Positions 27,075 through 36,179 are shown, counted from the first letter of the stretch. The stretch: 64,000 nucleotides of DNA from Bacillus sp. J37 (GCF_000518865.1 NZ_KI912515.1:207843-271842), one strand, 5' to 3'. The notes: generated from the letters alone by a model not told the origin. Numbers and translations: made by a program.

Positions 27075-27165
27075 TTTGTCGAAAATTGACAAATAGCAAA
27101 TAAATCCTAATAATCGCAAATAAACTAGCAAAATCGCAAATAAAACAAGATAATCGCAAATAAAG
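27075..27165 (+). repeat. 20-bp-period array (CGCAAATAAA), four units
   Basis: GCAAATAAA starts at 27096, 27116, 27136 and 27156, exactly 20 bp apart, with variable bases between. It is headed by TTTGTCGAAAATTGACAAA (27075-27093), an inverted repeat that contains a perfect 0A box. The same head and unit occur at 33708-33815. Confidence 0.85.
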
Positions 27166-27271
27166 CCTTCTCACAAGGTTCCTTTATCTATCTTGAATAA
27201 GATTTATTAGGCATAAATCTACCATTCACCTCATAGAGTTGAAATAGGAAAAAACAAAATGAGGTGAAAAC

Positions 27272-27715
27272 ATGTTTTATCAATTAAAAATAGCAGAAAA
27301 TCAAGATATTGAACGATTAACAATGTTTGTGGAAAAAGCGGGAATCAGTTCAGAAGGAATTGCTGATTTAATAGATTATTTCGTGTTAATGGAAAACGGA
27401 GAAAAAGAAATTGTTGCATGTATTGGAGTGGAGCCTGTGAACAAAACAGGGCTGTTGCGTTCTCTTGTGGTGTCGGACAAGCTTAAGCAGGCTCATATCG
27501 TGACATTATTTCAAAGCATCCAAACCCTGGCTGAAAAACGGGGAATTACAAATTTATTTTTAGTTACGAATAAAGAAGCATCTGTGCAGTTTTTATCTTT
27601 GATGGGTTTTCAAAAGCTAAACTCGGAGTTAGTACCTGCTGAAATGATGACAATTGACCATATGAAAGATTCACTAGAGGACCCGAATGCAAAAGTAATG
27701 ATTAAATCATCATAA
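27272..27715 (+). CDS. ywlB: GNAT-type N-acetyltransferase (YwlB-like)
   Basis: 147 residues with the GNAT core: beta strands around EKEIVACIGVEPVNKTGLLRSLVV, the acyl-CoA pyrophosphate region shortly after, and the C-terminal VQFLSLMGFQKL strand-helix. The substrate is unknown. The position between spoIIR and sua5 matches B. subtilis ywlB. GAGGTG precedes the ATG. Confidence 0.85.
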   Translation: MFYQLKIAENQDIERLTMFVEKAGISSEGIADLIDYFVLMENGEKEIVACIGVEPVNKTGLLRSLVVSDKLKQAHIVTLFQSIQTLAEKRGITNLFLVTNKEASVQFLSLMGFQKLNSELVPAEMMTIDHMKDSLEDPNAKVMIKSS

Positions 27716-27802
27716 AATTCACTTATCCCACACTTAAGTGGCAACTTGCCAAGCAAAGCTCTAGAAATTCATCATTGTTAGAAGTTTCACTTATTAACAA
27801 AG

Positions 27803-27997
27803 TTATCCACAAAAACAAAAGCCTTATCCACATTTTGTGGATAAGGCTTGTTTTCTGTAGCTTCTTCTTTTATACTTTCAAGAGTTAACCATCTAGTATA
27901 TTGGTTGAATTGAACGGAATATAAGGAGTTTTGAAGGGATGAAAACAACACTTTGGACTGTGGATGATCTTACCAATTTATCCACCAGTTATCCACA
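27803..27997. promoter_or_regulatory. DnaA-box cluster at ywlB/sua5
   Basis: TTATCCACA occurs perfectly at 27803-27811, 27824-27832 and 27989-27997, and on the minus strand at 27836-27844. TTATCCACC (one mismatch) is at 27978-27986. That is five boxes in 195 bp. Boxes two and three are the arms of a hairpin that also looks like the ywlB terminator. B. subtilis is known to have a DnaA-binding cluster at ywlC, the sua5 homologue. Confidence 0.85.
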
Positions 27998-28985
27998 TAT
28001 TACACAGGCAGCGGCTAAACTAAAAGATCATGAAGTTGTTGCTTTTCCAACAGAAACGGTTTATGGCCTGGGAGCAAATGCTTTTTCAGATGAAGCAGTA
28101 CGTAAAATTTTTGAAGCAAAGGGACGACCGAGTGATAATCCACTAATTGTCCACATTGCTTCACAAGAGCAGCTGGATGAATTTGTTGAAGATATACCCG
28201 AGTATGCAATAGCATTAATCAATCATTTTTGGCCGGGTCCTTTAACACTTGTTTTAAAGAAAAAAGGTGAACAGTTATCAGACTTAGTGACCGCTGGGCT
28301 TGACACTGTTGGTGTTCGTATGCCGGATCATCCGATTGCCCTCGCACTTTTAAAAGAAGCAAATGTACCTGTAGCGGCACCAAGTGCAAATCGCTCCGGA
28401 AAACCGAGTCCAACACAGGCTTCACATGTGTACCATGACCTTCAGGGGCGCATTAGTGGCATTATCGATGGAGGCTCCACAGGAGTCGGGGTGGAATCAA
28501 CCGTTATCGATTGCACAACAAAGATCCCAACAATTCTTCGTCCAGGTGGAGTGACAAAGGAACAAATGGAGGAGATTGTTGGAGAGGTTCTGGTAGATCG
28601 GGCATTAGTTGAGGAAGGTCATGCACCTAAATCACCGGGAATGAAGTATACCCATTATGCGCCAAATGCGCCTGTCATCATAGTGGACGGAAGTCATCAC
28701 TATATTCAACAACAGATCGATCAATATGAAAAAGAAGGAAAAAAGGTTGGCGTTCTTACAACAGAAGAAGCCATAAATGATTATCACGCAACAAAAGTAG
28801 TTTCATGCGGAAATCGTTCAAACCTTCAAACGGTTGCAGCCAAGTTGTATGACGTGCTAAGACAGTTTGATCAGGAAGATGTGGACCTTATCATAAGTGA
28901 AAGTTTTCCACAGGTTGGAGTCGGCGCAGCAATTATGAACAGACTGTTAAAGGCAGCTGGTAACCAAGTGATCGTGGAAAAATAA
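27939..28985 (+). CDS. ywlC: L-threonylcarbamoyladenylate synthase (Sua5/YwlC)
   Basis: A 348-residue two-domain Sua5-type enzyme. The YrdC/TsaC domain (about 15-210, with VVAFPTETVYGLGANA, KGRPSDNPL and PVAAPSANRSGKPSPT) makes threonylcarbamoyl-AMP from threonine, bicarbonate and ATP for tRNA t6A synthesis. The C-terminal Sua5 domain follows an SPGMKYTHYAP linker. Its first codons contain two of the DnaA boxes. It is followed 65 bp later by mntP. Confidence 0.95.
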   Translation: MKTTLWTVDDLTNLSTSYPHITQAAAKLKDHEVVAFPTETVYGLGANAFSDEAVRKIFEAKGRPSDNPLIVHIASQEQLDEFVEDIPEYAIALINHFWPGPLTLVLKKKGEQLSDLVTAGLDTVGVRMPDHPIALALLKEANVPVAAPSANRSGKPSPTQASHVYHDLQGRISGIIDGGSTGVGVESTVIDCTTKIPTILRPGGVTKEQMEEIVGEVLVDRALVEEGHAPKSPGMKYTHYAPNAPVIIVDGSHHYIQQQIDQYEKEGKKVGVLTTEEAINDYHATKVVSCGNRSNLQTVAAKLYDVLRQFDQEDVDLIISESFPQVGVGAAIMNRLLKAAGNQVIVEK

Positions 28986-29002
28986 TCAATATGTTCTATT
29001 CG

Positions 29003-29042
29003 TCTTCGGACACGCATAAAGTTAATTAGGCGTGTCCGAGGA
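29003..29042 (+). promoter_or_regulatory. Hairpin abutting the mntP ribosome binding site
   Basis: TCGGACACGC (29006-29015) pairs with GCGTGTCCGA (29030-29039), and the stem can extend into the first bases of the ribosome site GGAGGGGGA (29040-29048). There is no U-tract, so it is more likely to tune mntP translation or stabilise RNA than to terminate sua5. Confidence 0.5.
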
Positions 29043-29050
29043 GGGGGAAC

Positions 29051-29611
29051 ATGAGTATAGAAACAATGGCGGGAGAACTGCTAACATTACTAATTATGGC
29101 ACTAGCTCTAGGAATGGACGCATTTTCGGTCGGCCTTGGAATGGGCTTAATTAGGTTAAGAATTAGACAGATTTTTTACATAGGGATCACAATTGGAATT
29201 TTTCACATCTGGATGCCATTAGTGGGAATGTTAATCGGGAGGCTGTTAAGTGACACCTTTGGAACAATTGCAACACTATTAGGTGGCACCCTTCTTATTT
29301 TATTAGGCATTCAAATGGTAGTTGTTTCTTTTAAAAAAGATGAAGATCCCTTTATTACACCGGTCGGCTTCGGTCTCATTGTGTTTGCGTTAAGTGTCAG
29401 TTTAGATAGTTTTTCAGTCGGATTAAGCTTAGGAATCTATGGAGCCAAAACATTTTTGACAGTTGCTATCTTTGGACTAGTTAGTATGGTGCTGACATGG
29501 CTGGGACTTTTAATTGGAAAGCGGGTTCAAAATTGGCTAGGGTCTTATAGTGAAGCATTAGGTGGCAGTATTCTACTGGCATTCGGGATTAAGCTCCTTT
29601 TGCCATTTTAA
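29051..29611 (+). CDS. mntP: Manganese efflux pump MntP (YwlD)
   Basis: A 186-residue membrane protein with six hydrophobic helices in two inverted halves. Each half carries the signature with a membrane Asp: [14 protein letters not shown] near the N-terminus and [14 protein letters not shown] in the second half. This family exports Mn(II). The position after sua5 matches ywlD. No yybP-ykoY manganese riboswitch is present in the 65-bp gap. Confidence 0.92.
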   Translation: MSIETMAGELLTLLIMALALGMDAFSVGLGMGLIRLRIRQIFYIGITIGIFHIWMPLVGMLIGRLLSDTFGTIATLLGGTLLILLGIQMVVVSFKKDEDPFITPVGFGLIVFALSVSLDSFSVGLSLGIYGAKTFLTVAIFGLVSMVLTWLGLLIGKRVQNWLGSYSEALGGSILLAFGIKLLLPF

Positions 29612-29618
29612 TAGATTT

Positions 29619-29651
29619 AAAAGAGACTGTTTGGGGGCAGTCTCTTTTTTA
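29619..29651. terminator. Bidirectional terminator mntP / CobW gene
   Basis: AAAGAGACTG and CAGTCTCTTT arms with a G-rich loop and T-run, between convergent genes. Confidence 0.85.
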
Positions 29652-29653
29652 GT

Positions 29654-30592
29654 TTACACGTAAAATGCATAGTCAAAAGAAGAACGAATTGTACTCGGAT
29701 CCAGGTGGTTTCCAATCAAAATAATAATGGGCGTTTCTGTTGCAGAGCCATCCACTTTCTCAAAATAAACCTTCTTCGATGCGAATTGAAATGAATAAAG
29801 GAAAGGGTCATCATGAAAACGCACAAAACCTTTTCCGCGAATTACGTCCTTGGGCAATTCTTTTAACCAAGAGACAAACGTCTTTCTATCAATAGAAGGA
29901 ATGTCCTCTATTTTAATTGCTTTTATAGTGTGGTGTGGCAGATGATTCGAACTGTTGGAACTAAATAAATCGATCGTTTTGATTCTGGCTGCCAGCAATT
30001 CTTCGAACGTAACCTCTCCATACTCCGACAAAATAATTTTTGCCTGATCACTAGCTATTTCGTTTATCTTTGTTATTACTTTTTCCAGCTTTTTAGATGA
30101 AACAAGATCTGTTTTATTAACAATAAGTAATGAAGCATGGGAAATTTGCTCTTTAAGTAACTGACGGATTTCCTTCGAGCTTGAAAAAATACTGTGATAA
30201 TCAAGAAAATGACTGGCATCCACAAGGCTAATCAAAGACATAAGGGAAAAGTAATCAATATAGTCGGGGCTTGAAAGTGCATCAATAATTTCCTGCGGAT
30301 TGGCAACACCGGTTCCTTCAATTAAAAGTACATCAACAGGACTTTGGATAAACTGATTTAGTGTTGTCTTTAGATCATCCTGAATGGAACAGCAAATACA
30401 TCCATTTAACAATTCGTAGGCTCTTTCATCTTCAAATAAGTGCTGCTCCACATTTGTATCACCAAGTTCGTTAAGAATAATTCCCAGCTTCATATTCCTG
30501 TTTTTGAATTCCTTTACCATTCTTTTTAAGACGGTTGTTTTTCCGCTTCCCAAAAATCCGCTTAATAGATAGACTTTTATAGGCGTATTCAT
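29654..30592 (-). CDS. CobW/COG0523 metal-chaperone GTPase
   Basis: 312 residues of the G3E GTPase family. Walker A is GFLGSGKTT (12-20), the metal motif GCICC (Cys65, Cys67, Cys68) is intact, IEGTGVANP follows, and NKTD (159-162) gives guanine specificity; a CobW C-terminal domain ends the protein. Members deliver metal, often zinc, to client proteins. The metal is not determined here. A half-site resembling the Zur operator (ATTACGATTT, about 30623-30632) lies upstream. It interrupts the ywlD-ywlE neighbourhood seen in B. subtilis and lies on the opposite strand, suggesting a later insertion. Confidence 0.9.
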   Translation of the reverse strand: MNTPIKVYLLSGFLGSGKTTVLKRMVKEFKNRNMKLGIILNELGDTNVEQHLFEDERAYELLNGCICCSIQDDLKTTLNQFIQSPVDVLLIEGTGVANPQEIIDALSSPDYIDYFSLMSLISLVDASHFLDYHSIFSSSKEIRQLLKEQISHASLLIVNKTDLVSSKKLEKVITKINEIASDQAKIILSEYGEVTFEELLAARIKTIDLFSSNSSNHLPHHTIKAIKIEDIPSIDRKTFVSWLKELPKDVIRGKGFVRFHDDPFLYSFQFASKKVYFEKVDGSATETPIIILIGNHLDPSTIRSSFDYAFYV

Positions 30593-30806
30593 CTTTATCC
30601 CTCGCTTTAAATAAGAAACATTACGATTTACTAACTATCATCATATGTGATTCATAGACATTCATCAACAAATAACAGAAATCTTCACAAAACCTTTACA
30701 ACAAACGCTTCTTTAAAACCTTTAAACATATTTGTCATTTTCACATTTCATAAAACTACTTTCCGACACAATTTTTGATTATAATAGAAAAAAGGAGTGT
30801 TTTTAT

Positions 30807-31259
30807 ATGACGAACGTACTATTTGTTTGTACGGGAAATACGTGTAGAAGTCCGATGGCAGAGGCATTATTGAAGCATGGGAAAAGCTCTGATCATATTC
30901 AAGTGAAGTCAGCGGGGGTTTTTGCTGTTGATGGGTATCAGGCCTCTCCGAATGCTGTTGAAGCCTTGAGGGAAAAAGGAATTTCAAGTAATCATCAATC
31001 CTCTGGTTTAACAGCGGAGCTCGCTGATTGGGCAACAATTATTTTAACGATGACAAATCAGCACAAGCAATCGGTCATTGACCTTTATCCCCATGCAGGT
31101 CGAAAAACCTATACACTTGCCGAATATGTGTCAGATCCTGAAGAAGAAGTCACACAAGATATCTCAGATCCATTCGGTGGTCCGCTGCCAATGTATCGCC
31201 AAACCTTAACTGATTTAGAAAAATTAATTGAAAAGCTTATTTTAAAACTAGAGAAATGA
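30807..31259 (+). CDS. ywlE: Protein-arginine phosphatase / low-molecular-weight phosphatase (YwlE)
   Basis: 150 residues of the LMW protein phosphatase fold. The P-loop C8-TGNTC-R14 (CX5R) has Thr at the position that in YwlE favours phospho-arginine over phospho-tyrosine. The general acid Asp lies in ISDPFGG. It is known in Bacillus to reverse McsB-dependent arginine phosphorylation. AAAGGAGTG precedes the ATG at 30807. Confidence 0.92.
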   Translation: MTNVLFVCTGNTCRSPMAEALLKHGKSSDHIQVKSAGVFAVDGYQASPNAVEALREKGISSNHQSSGLTAELADWATIILTMTNQHKQSVIDLYPHAGRKTYTLAEYVSDPEEEVTQDISDPFGGPLPMYRQTLTDLEKLIEKLILKLEK

Positions 31260-31285
31260 CTCAACCCTTTGGAGGAGAAATCGTC

Positions 31286-32572
31286 ATGGAAGACAAAAAG
31301 TACAAGTTTAGCTTGCGCATGAAGCTTGTTTTATTAGTCACAATACTTGCTGTGATTACGTACTCAACAAGTGCCATTTTCATATCTTTTATCGTGGAAT
31401 ACGTTGACCATATCGTATCACCCGCTATCTTTACTCTTATTACCTTGTTGATGGGGATCTTTTGGTCAGGGGTATTGGCCTATTTTGGATCAGGATTTAT
31501 TACAAGAGCTCTAAAAAAGCTTGAAACTGCCGCATATAAAGCAGCGAAAGGCGATATTGAAGAAGATGTTCCTGTTACAAATAGTGATGATGAAATTAGA
31601 GGATTAAGCATTGCATTTAACGAAATGCTTCATAATATGCGTAATATGGTGCACAGTATCGAGGAGAATTTCCAAACAACAAATGATCAAGTTAGTCAAA
31701 TAGCCAATGCTTCAGGCCGTGCATCAAAGCAGGCGGATGAAATTTTAATTACTGTCCAGGAAATCTCGCGTGGAGCAGATCAATCCGCAGTAGCCATTCA
31801 AGAAACCGCTACGTCAGTTGAAGACATCATTGAATTCGCTTCACAAGTTGAAGGAAAAGCAGCTTCATCTGAACAATTGTCCAAAGAAATGGTGACTTCA
31901 CTACATGAAAGCAAAGAAGTTTATGAAGGATTGATTGAGGGAATTCAAACACTAGCGATTGAAAACGAAAAATCCATGACAGCTGTACGCCGATTAGAGC
32001 AGCATGCTAATGAGGTTTCAAGCATCGTTTCTCTAGTAGGTGATATTGCTAACCAAACAAATCTTCTTGCTTTAAATGCTTCGATTGAAGCAGCGAGGGC
32101 AGGGGAACATGGCAAGGGATTTGCGGTAGTAGCTGATGAAGTCAGAAAGCTTGCAGATGAAAGTGCAAAAGCAGTTCAAGGCATCACAGGGCTTATCGGA
32201 AATATTCAACAAGAAGTTCAAAATGTGGTTACTCAAATAGCCGATCAAGTGGAAACAGCAAAAAATCAAGCGAAAAACGGACAAGTATCTGCCGAATTGC
32301 TTGATCAATCAGGTCAGTCGATTCTAGATGTAGCTGAAGCGGTTAACCAAATTAGCGACCTCATTCACCAGCAAATGAACTCACTTCAAAAAACTGGAGC
32401 ACAATCAGAAGAAGTGGCAGCCATTGCTGAACAAACATCAGCAGGTGCACATGAAGTTGCTTCAGCAATTACAGAACAATCAGATCATATCCAAAGTATG
32501 AACGAATTAGGGAAGAAGCTGGCTGAAAGTTCAGAAGAATTAAGGAAAACAATTGATCGTTTTGTCATTTAA
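31286..32572 (+). CDS. Methyl-accepting chemotaxis protein with minimal sensor loop
   Basis: About 428 residues. Two membrane helices (about 10-32 and 40-65) are separated by only a few residues, so there is almost no extracytoplasmic sensor domain. A HAMP domain (ALKKLETAAYKAAKGDIEEDV) and a long signalling domain with the conserved tip ([32 protein letters not shown]) follow. Such receptors may sense membrane or energy state, or partner with others. GGAGGAG lies 8 bp before ATG 31286. It sits between ywlE and rpiB, where B. subtilis has no such gene. Confidence 0.9.
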   Translation: MEDKKYKFSLRMKLVLLVTILAVITYSTSAIFISFIVEYVDHIVSPAIFTLITLLMGIFWSGVLAYFGSGFITRALKKLETAAYKAAKGDIEEDVPVTNSDDEIRGLSIAFNEMLHNMRNMVHSIEENFQTTNDQVSQIANASGRASKQADEILITVQEISRGADQSAVAIQETATSVEDIIEFASQVEGKAASSEQLSKEMVTSLHESKEVYEGLIEGIQTLAIENEKSMTAVRRLEQHANEVSSIVSLVGDIANQTNLLALNASIEAARAGEHGKGFAVVADEVRKLADESAKAVQGITGLIGNIQQEVQNVVTQIADQVETAKNQAKNGQVSAELLDQSGQSILDVAEAVNQISDLIHQQMNSLQKTGAQSEEVAAIAEQTSAGAHEVASAITEQSDHIQSMNELGKKLAESSEELRKTIDRFVI

Positions 32573-32608
32573 GCGATAGAATAAAGGTAAAACCTTTAGG
32601 AGGATATT

Positions 32609-33055
32609 ATGAAAGTAGCGATCGCATCAGATCACGGTGGAGTAAATATACGAAAAGAAATCATTCATTTACTAGAAGAGTTAAACATTGAGTACGTTGA
32701 TATGGGCTGTGAATGTGAAACATCTGTCGATTATCCGGACTATGCCCTGCCTGTAGCGGAAAAGGTAGCAAATGGCGAATTTGATCGAGGAATTTTAATT
32801 TGCGGAACAGGGATCGGCATGAGCATTGCTGCCAACAAAGTAAAAGGCATACGTTGTGCACTTGTTCATGATACATTTAGTGCCCAAGCAACACGTGAGC
32901 ACAATGATACAAATATATTATCAATGGGTGAACGTGTTATCGGTCCCGGACTTGCAAGAGATATTGCGAAAATCTGGTTAACAACAGAATACCAAGGCGG
33001 CCGTCACGCAACACGTGTTGGGAAAATTTCAAAGTATGAAGAAGAACACAACTAA
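32609..33055 (+). CDS. rpiB: Ribose-5-phosphate isomerase B
   Basis: 148 residues of the RpiB/LacAB family, interconverting ribose-5-phosphate and ribulose-5-phosphate. Catalytic Cys65 is in ILICGTGIGMSIAANK, and the substrate-binding ASDHGG is near the N-terminus. TAGGAGG precedes the ATG. It matches ywlF of B. subtilis. Confidence 0.94.
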   Translation: MKVAIASDHGGVNIRKEIIHLLEELNIEYVDMGCECETSVDYPDYALPVAEKVANGEFDRGILICGTGIGMSIAANKVKGIRCALVHDTFSAQATREHNDTNILSMGERVIGPGLARDIAKIWLTTEYQGGRHATRVGKISKYEEEHN

Positions 33056-33070
33056 AAGGATGTTAAAATC

Positions 33071-33643
33071 ATGACAAAACTTCAAGACTGGATGCAGGAT
33101 CTCTCCTGTCTATTATCAGATCTTAGGACTCAAAGCTATCTTCAAGAAGGAGACGTTCTCGTAGTTGGCTGCAGTACAAGCGAGGTCATCGGCGAAAAGA
33201 TCGGTACAGCCGGAACAGAAGAAGTAGCAGAAATGATTTTTGAAACATTGGACCAATTTCGGAAGCAAACAGGAGTGGAACTAGCATTTCAATGCTGCGA
33301 GCACCTGAATCGTGCCATTGTCATAGAAAGAAAAATAGCCAAAACAAAAGGTCTCGAAGAAGTCTCCGTTATTCCGGTTAGAAAAGCCGGAGGAGCCATG
33401 GCAACCTATGCCTACCAGCATATGGATAACCCAACCGTCGTTGAGTTTATCAAAGCGGATGCAGGCATTGACATTGGCGATACATTTATAGGCATGCACT
33501 TAAAGCATGTCGCCGTTCCATTAAGAAGCAAAGTAAAACAAATTGGCTCTGCCCATGTGACCATGGCGAAAACCCGTCCGAAATTAATCGGCGGCATAAG
33601 AGCTGTATATGAGCAAACGAAAGAAAATCAATCATGTCAGTAA
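33071..33643 (+). CDS. ywlG: TIGR01440 / DUF436 family protein (YwlG)
   Basis: 190 residues of a conserved family of unknown function, always close to rpiB and glyA in Bacillus. Visible are [19 protein letters not shown] near the N-terminus and a [10 protein letters not shown] segment with paired cysteines and a histidine, which could be a metal or active site. It starts 15 bp after rpiB, so the two are co-transcribed. Confidence 0.9.
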   Translation: MTKLQDWMQDLSCLLSDLRTQSYLQEGDVLVVGCSTSEVIGEKIGTAGTEEVAEMIFETLDQFRKQTGVELAFQCCEHLNRAIVIERKIAKTKGLEEVSVIPVRKAGGAMATYAYQHMDNPTVVEFIKADAGIDIGDTFIGMHLKHVAVPLRSKVKQIGSAHVTMAKTRPKLIGGIRAVYEQTKENQSCQ

Positions 33644-33650
33644 AAATAGT

Positions 33651-33679
33651 GGGGTCAACTTAGGTTGGCTCTTTTTTTA
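33651..33679 (+). terminator. Terminator after ywlG
   Basis: GGGTCAAC and GTTGGCTC form an 8-bp stem with G-T pairs, followed by seven T residues. Confidence 0.7.
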
Positions 33680-33706
33680 TTGAGAAGGAAGGAGTGATTT
33701 GCGGGA

Positions 33707-33815
33707 TTTGTCGAAAAATGACAAATAGCAAATAAATCTTTAAAATCGCAAATAAAGTCTAATAATCGCAAATATATTTCCAAATTCGCAAATAAATCCC
33801 GAAAATCGCAAATAA
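33707..33815 (+). repeat. 20-bp-period array (CGCAAATAAA), five units
   Basis: GCAAATA starts at 33728, 33748, 33768, 33788 and 33808, exactly 20 bp apart. The head TTTGTCGAAAAATGACAAA is the same as in the 27-kb array apart from one base and contains a perfect 0A box. It occupies the 520-bp ywlG-glyA gap. Confidence 0.87.
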
Positions 33816-33918
33816 GTGCTCCTATCGGGTATCGGGCAGCTTGAATAAGAACTTTCTAACTTGGGATATTAATTTTGGACTCCGACCAAAAAACTCTCAA
33901 AATATTCTATCTTTATAG

Positions 33919-34108
33919 TTGACATTGTAAGAAAAAGTAACGACAATAGGTTGTATATATTTAAAAAGGAACAACATACCAAAGCGAATATTAATAACAG
34001 GAATACACATCATTATTCGGTTTTTAATAGACAATCGACACAAAAAGTTAAAAAAACCATAATTATTTCAGAAAATCTTTTACATTCTATCCGTTTAGCG
34101 TGTAAAAT
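33919..34108 (+). promoter_or_regulatory. glyA promoter region with PurR-box-like pair
   Basis: TTGACA (33919) and GACAAT (33942), 17 bp apart, give one possible promoter. TTTACA (34079) and TAAAAT (34103), 18 bp apart, give another. Between them are two inverted sequences resembling PurR boxes (AWWWCCGAACWWT): CAAAGCGAATATT (33980-33992) and, on the minus strand, AAAACCGAATAAT (34012-34024). B. subtilis glyA is a known PurR target. The 19-bp gap is slightly longer than the usual 16-17. Confidence 0.35.
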
Positions 34109-34163
34109 AAAGATGGAAATATACGAAGATAATATGTGGTTAATATGAAGGGAGATACGAACG

Positions 34164-35405
34164 ATGAAACATTTACCAGAACAAGATGTGAAAGTATTTG
34201 AAGCCATTCAGTTAGAACGTACTCGTCAAGAATCAAAAATCGAGCTTATTGCTTCAGAAAACTTTGTTAGTGAAGCAGTTATGGAAGCTCAAGGTTCAGT
34301 ATTAACAAACAAATATGCAGAGGGTTATCCTGGTCGCCGCTACTATGGTGGTTGTGAGCATGTTGATGTTGTAGAAGACATTGCAAGAGACCGTGCAAAA
34401 GAAATTTTCGGTGCTGAGTATGTGAACGTTCAGCCTCACTCAGGTGCACAGGCAAACATGGGAGTTTACTTCACAATTCTTGAGCATGGTGACACAGTTC
34501 TTGGAATGAACTTATCTCATGGCGGTCACTTAACACACGGCAGCCCTGTTAACTTCAGTGGAGTGCAATACAATTTCGTAGAATACGGTGTTGACGAAGA
34601 AACCCACCGCATTAATTATGAAGATGTACGTGAAAAAGCATTAGCACACAAACCGAAATTAATCGTAGCAGGTGCAAGTGCATACCCAAGAGCAATCGAC
34701 TTCAAAAAATTCCGTGAAATCGCTGATGAAGTAGGAGCGTATTTCATGGTTGATATGGCCCACATTGCTGGTTTAGTTGCAGCGGGACTTCATGAAAATC
34801 CTGTGCCATATGCAGATTTCGTCACAACAACTACTCACAAAACCCTTCGCGGACCACGTGGCGGGATGATTCTTTGTAAAGAAGAATTCGGTAAAAAAAT
34901 CGACAAGTCGATCTTCCCTGGTATCCAAGGTGGTCCACTTATGCACGTAATCGCAGCTAAAGCTGTATCTTTTGGTGAAGCATTACAAGACAGCTTCAAA
35001 ACATATGCACAAAACATCATTGATAATGCAAGACGCCTAGCTGAAAAGCTTCAATCTGAAGGCTTAACACTTGTTTCTGGTGGAACAGACAACCACTTAT
35101 TATTAGTAGATGTTCGTTCTCTTCAGTTAACTGGTAAAGTAGCTGAGCACGTATTAGATGAGATCGGTATTACAGTAAACAAAAATACAATCCCATTTGA
35201 AACAGAAAGCCCATTTGTTACAAGTGGTATTCGTATCGGAACAGCAGCTGTAACAAGCCGTGGTTTCGGTTCAGACGAAATGGATGAAATCGGAAGCATC
35301 ATTGCCTTCGCTCTTAAAAACCACGATGACGAAGCTAAACTTGCTGAAGCAAAACAACGTGTTGAGGACCTAACAAGCAAATTCCCTTTATACCGCAATT
35401 TATAA
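34164..35405 (+). CDS. glyA: Serine hydroxymethyltransferase
   Basis: A 413-residue PLP enzyme that converts serine and tetrahydrofolate to glycine and methylene-tetrahydrofolate, a main source of one-carbon units. PLP-binding Lys226 is in [23 protein letters not shown] carries the pyridine-contacting Asp. The rpiB-ywlG-glyA-upp order is conserved. GGGAGA precedes the ATG. Confidence 0.97.
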   Translation: MKHLPEQDVKVFEAIQLERTRQESKIELIASENFVSEAVMEAQGSVLTNKYAEGYPGRRYYGGCEHVDVVEDIARDRAKEIFGAEYVNVQPHSGAQANMGVYFTILEHGDTVLGMNLSHGGHLTHGSPVNFSGVQYNFVEYGVDEETHRINYEDVREKALAHKPKLIVAGASAYPRAIDFKKFREIADEVGAYFMVDMAHIAGLVAAGLHENPVPYADFVTTTTHKTLRGPRGGMILCKEEFGKKIDKSIFPGIQGGPLMHVIAAKAVSFGEALQDSFKTYAQNIIDNARRLAEKLQSEGLTLVSGGTDNHLLLVDVRSLQLTGKVAEHVLDEIGITVNKNTIPFETESPFVTSGIRIGTAAVTSRGFGSDEMDEIGSIIAFALKNHDDEAKLAEAKQRVEDLTSKFPLYRNL

Positions 35406-35412
35406 AAAGTAA

Positions 35413-35455
35413 GAAGATCAGGCCAATCTAAATGATAGGTCTGATCTTTTTTTTG
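35413..35455 (+). terminator. Terminator after glyA
   Basis: AGATCAGGCC and AGGTCTGATCT arms followed by a long T-run. Confidence 0.85.
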
Positions 35456-35549
35456 TATAATTTCCTGCGAAATACCTCACCGTAAACTTGAAACTGTGTT
35501 TGTTTTTCTGTAAAATCTATTGAAGTGTCAAAGAAAAGGAGATGATTTG

Positions 35550-36179
35550 ATGGGGAAAGTATACGTGTTTGATCATCCATTAATTCAGCATAAGCTTACA
35601 TATATTCGCGATAGCAAAACTGGTACAAAGGAATTTCGTGAACTTGTTGATGAAGTAGCAAGTTTAATGGCGTTTGAAATTACAAGAGATTTACCATTAA
35701 CAGAAGTAGATGTTGAAACACCGGTTACAACAGCAAAATCAAAAGTTCTTTCTGGTAAAAAATTGGGAATCATCCCGATTCTTCGTGCAGGACTTGGAAT
35801 GGTAGATGGAATTTTAAAATTAATTCCAGCAGCTAAAGTTGGACATGTTGGGTTATATCGTGATCCGGAAACATTACAACCGGTTGAGTACTATGTAAAA
35901 CTTCCTTCTGATATAGAAGAGCGTGAATTAATTGTAGTAGATCCAATGCTAGCAACTGGGGGATCAGCAGTTGAAGCGATTAACAGCTTGAAAAAGCGCG
36001 GAGCAAAAAATATTAAATTCATGTGTTTAATTGCGGCTCCAGAAGGTGTTGATGTGGTCAAAGAAGCACATCCGGATGTGGATATCTACATTGCAGCACT
36101 TGATGAAAAATTAAATGATCATGGCTATATCGTCCCTGGATTAGGTGACGCTGGTGACAGATTGTACGGAACAAAATAA
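35550..36179 (+). CDS. upp: Uracil phosphoribosyltransferase
   Basis: 209 residues, converting uracil and PRPP to UMP. The PRPP loop is [16 protein letters not shown], and the C-terminal [18 protein letters not shown] contacts uracil. AAAGGAG lies 8 bp before the ATG at 35550; the longer frame upstream is not supported. Confidence 0.97.
   Translation: MGKVYVFDHPLIQHKLTYIRDSKTGTKEFRELVDEVASLMAFEITRDLPLTEVDVETPVTTAKSKVLSGKKLGIIPILRAGLGMVDGILKLIPAAKVGHVGLYRDPETLQPVEYYVKLPSDIEERELIVVDPMLATGGSAVEAINSLKKRGAKNIKFMCLIAAPEGVDVVKEAHPDVDIYIAALDEKLNDHGYIVPGLGDAGDRLYGTK

Noticed and set aside
27075-27165. CRISPR array at the periodic repeats
   Set aside because: Units are about 9-10 bp with a 20-bp period, the filler is too short for spacers, and no cas genes are present.
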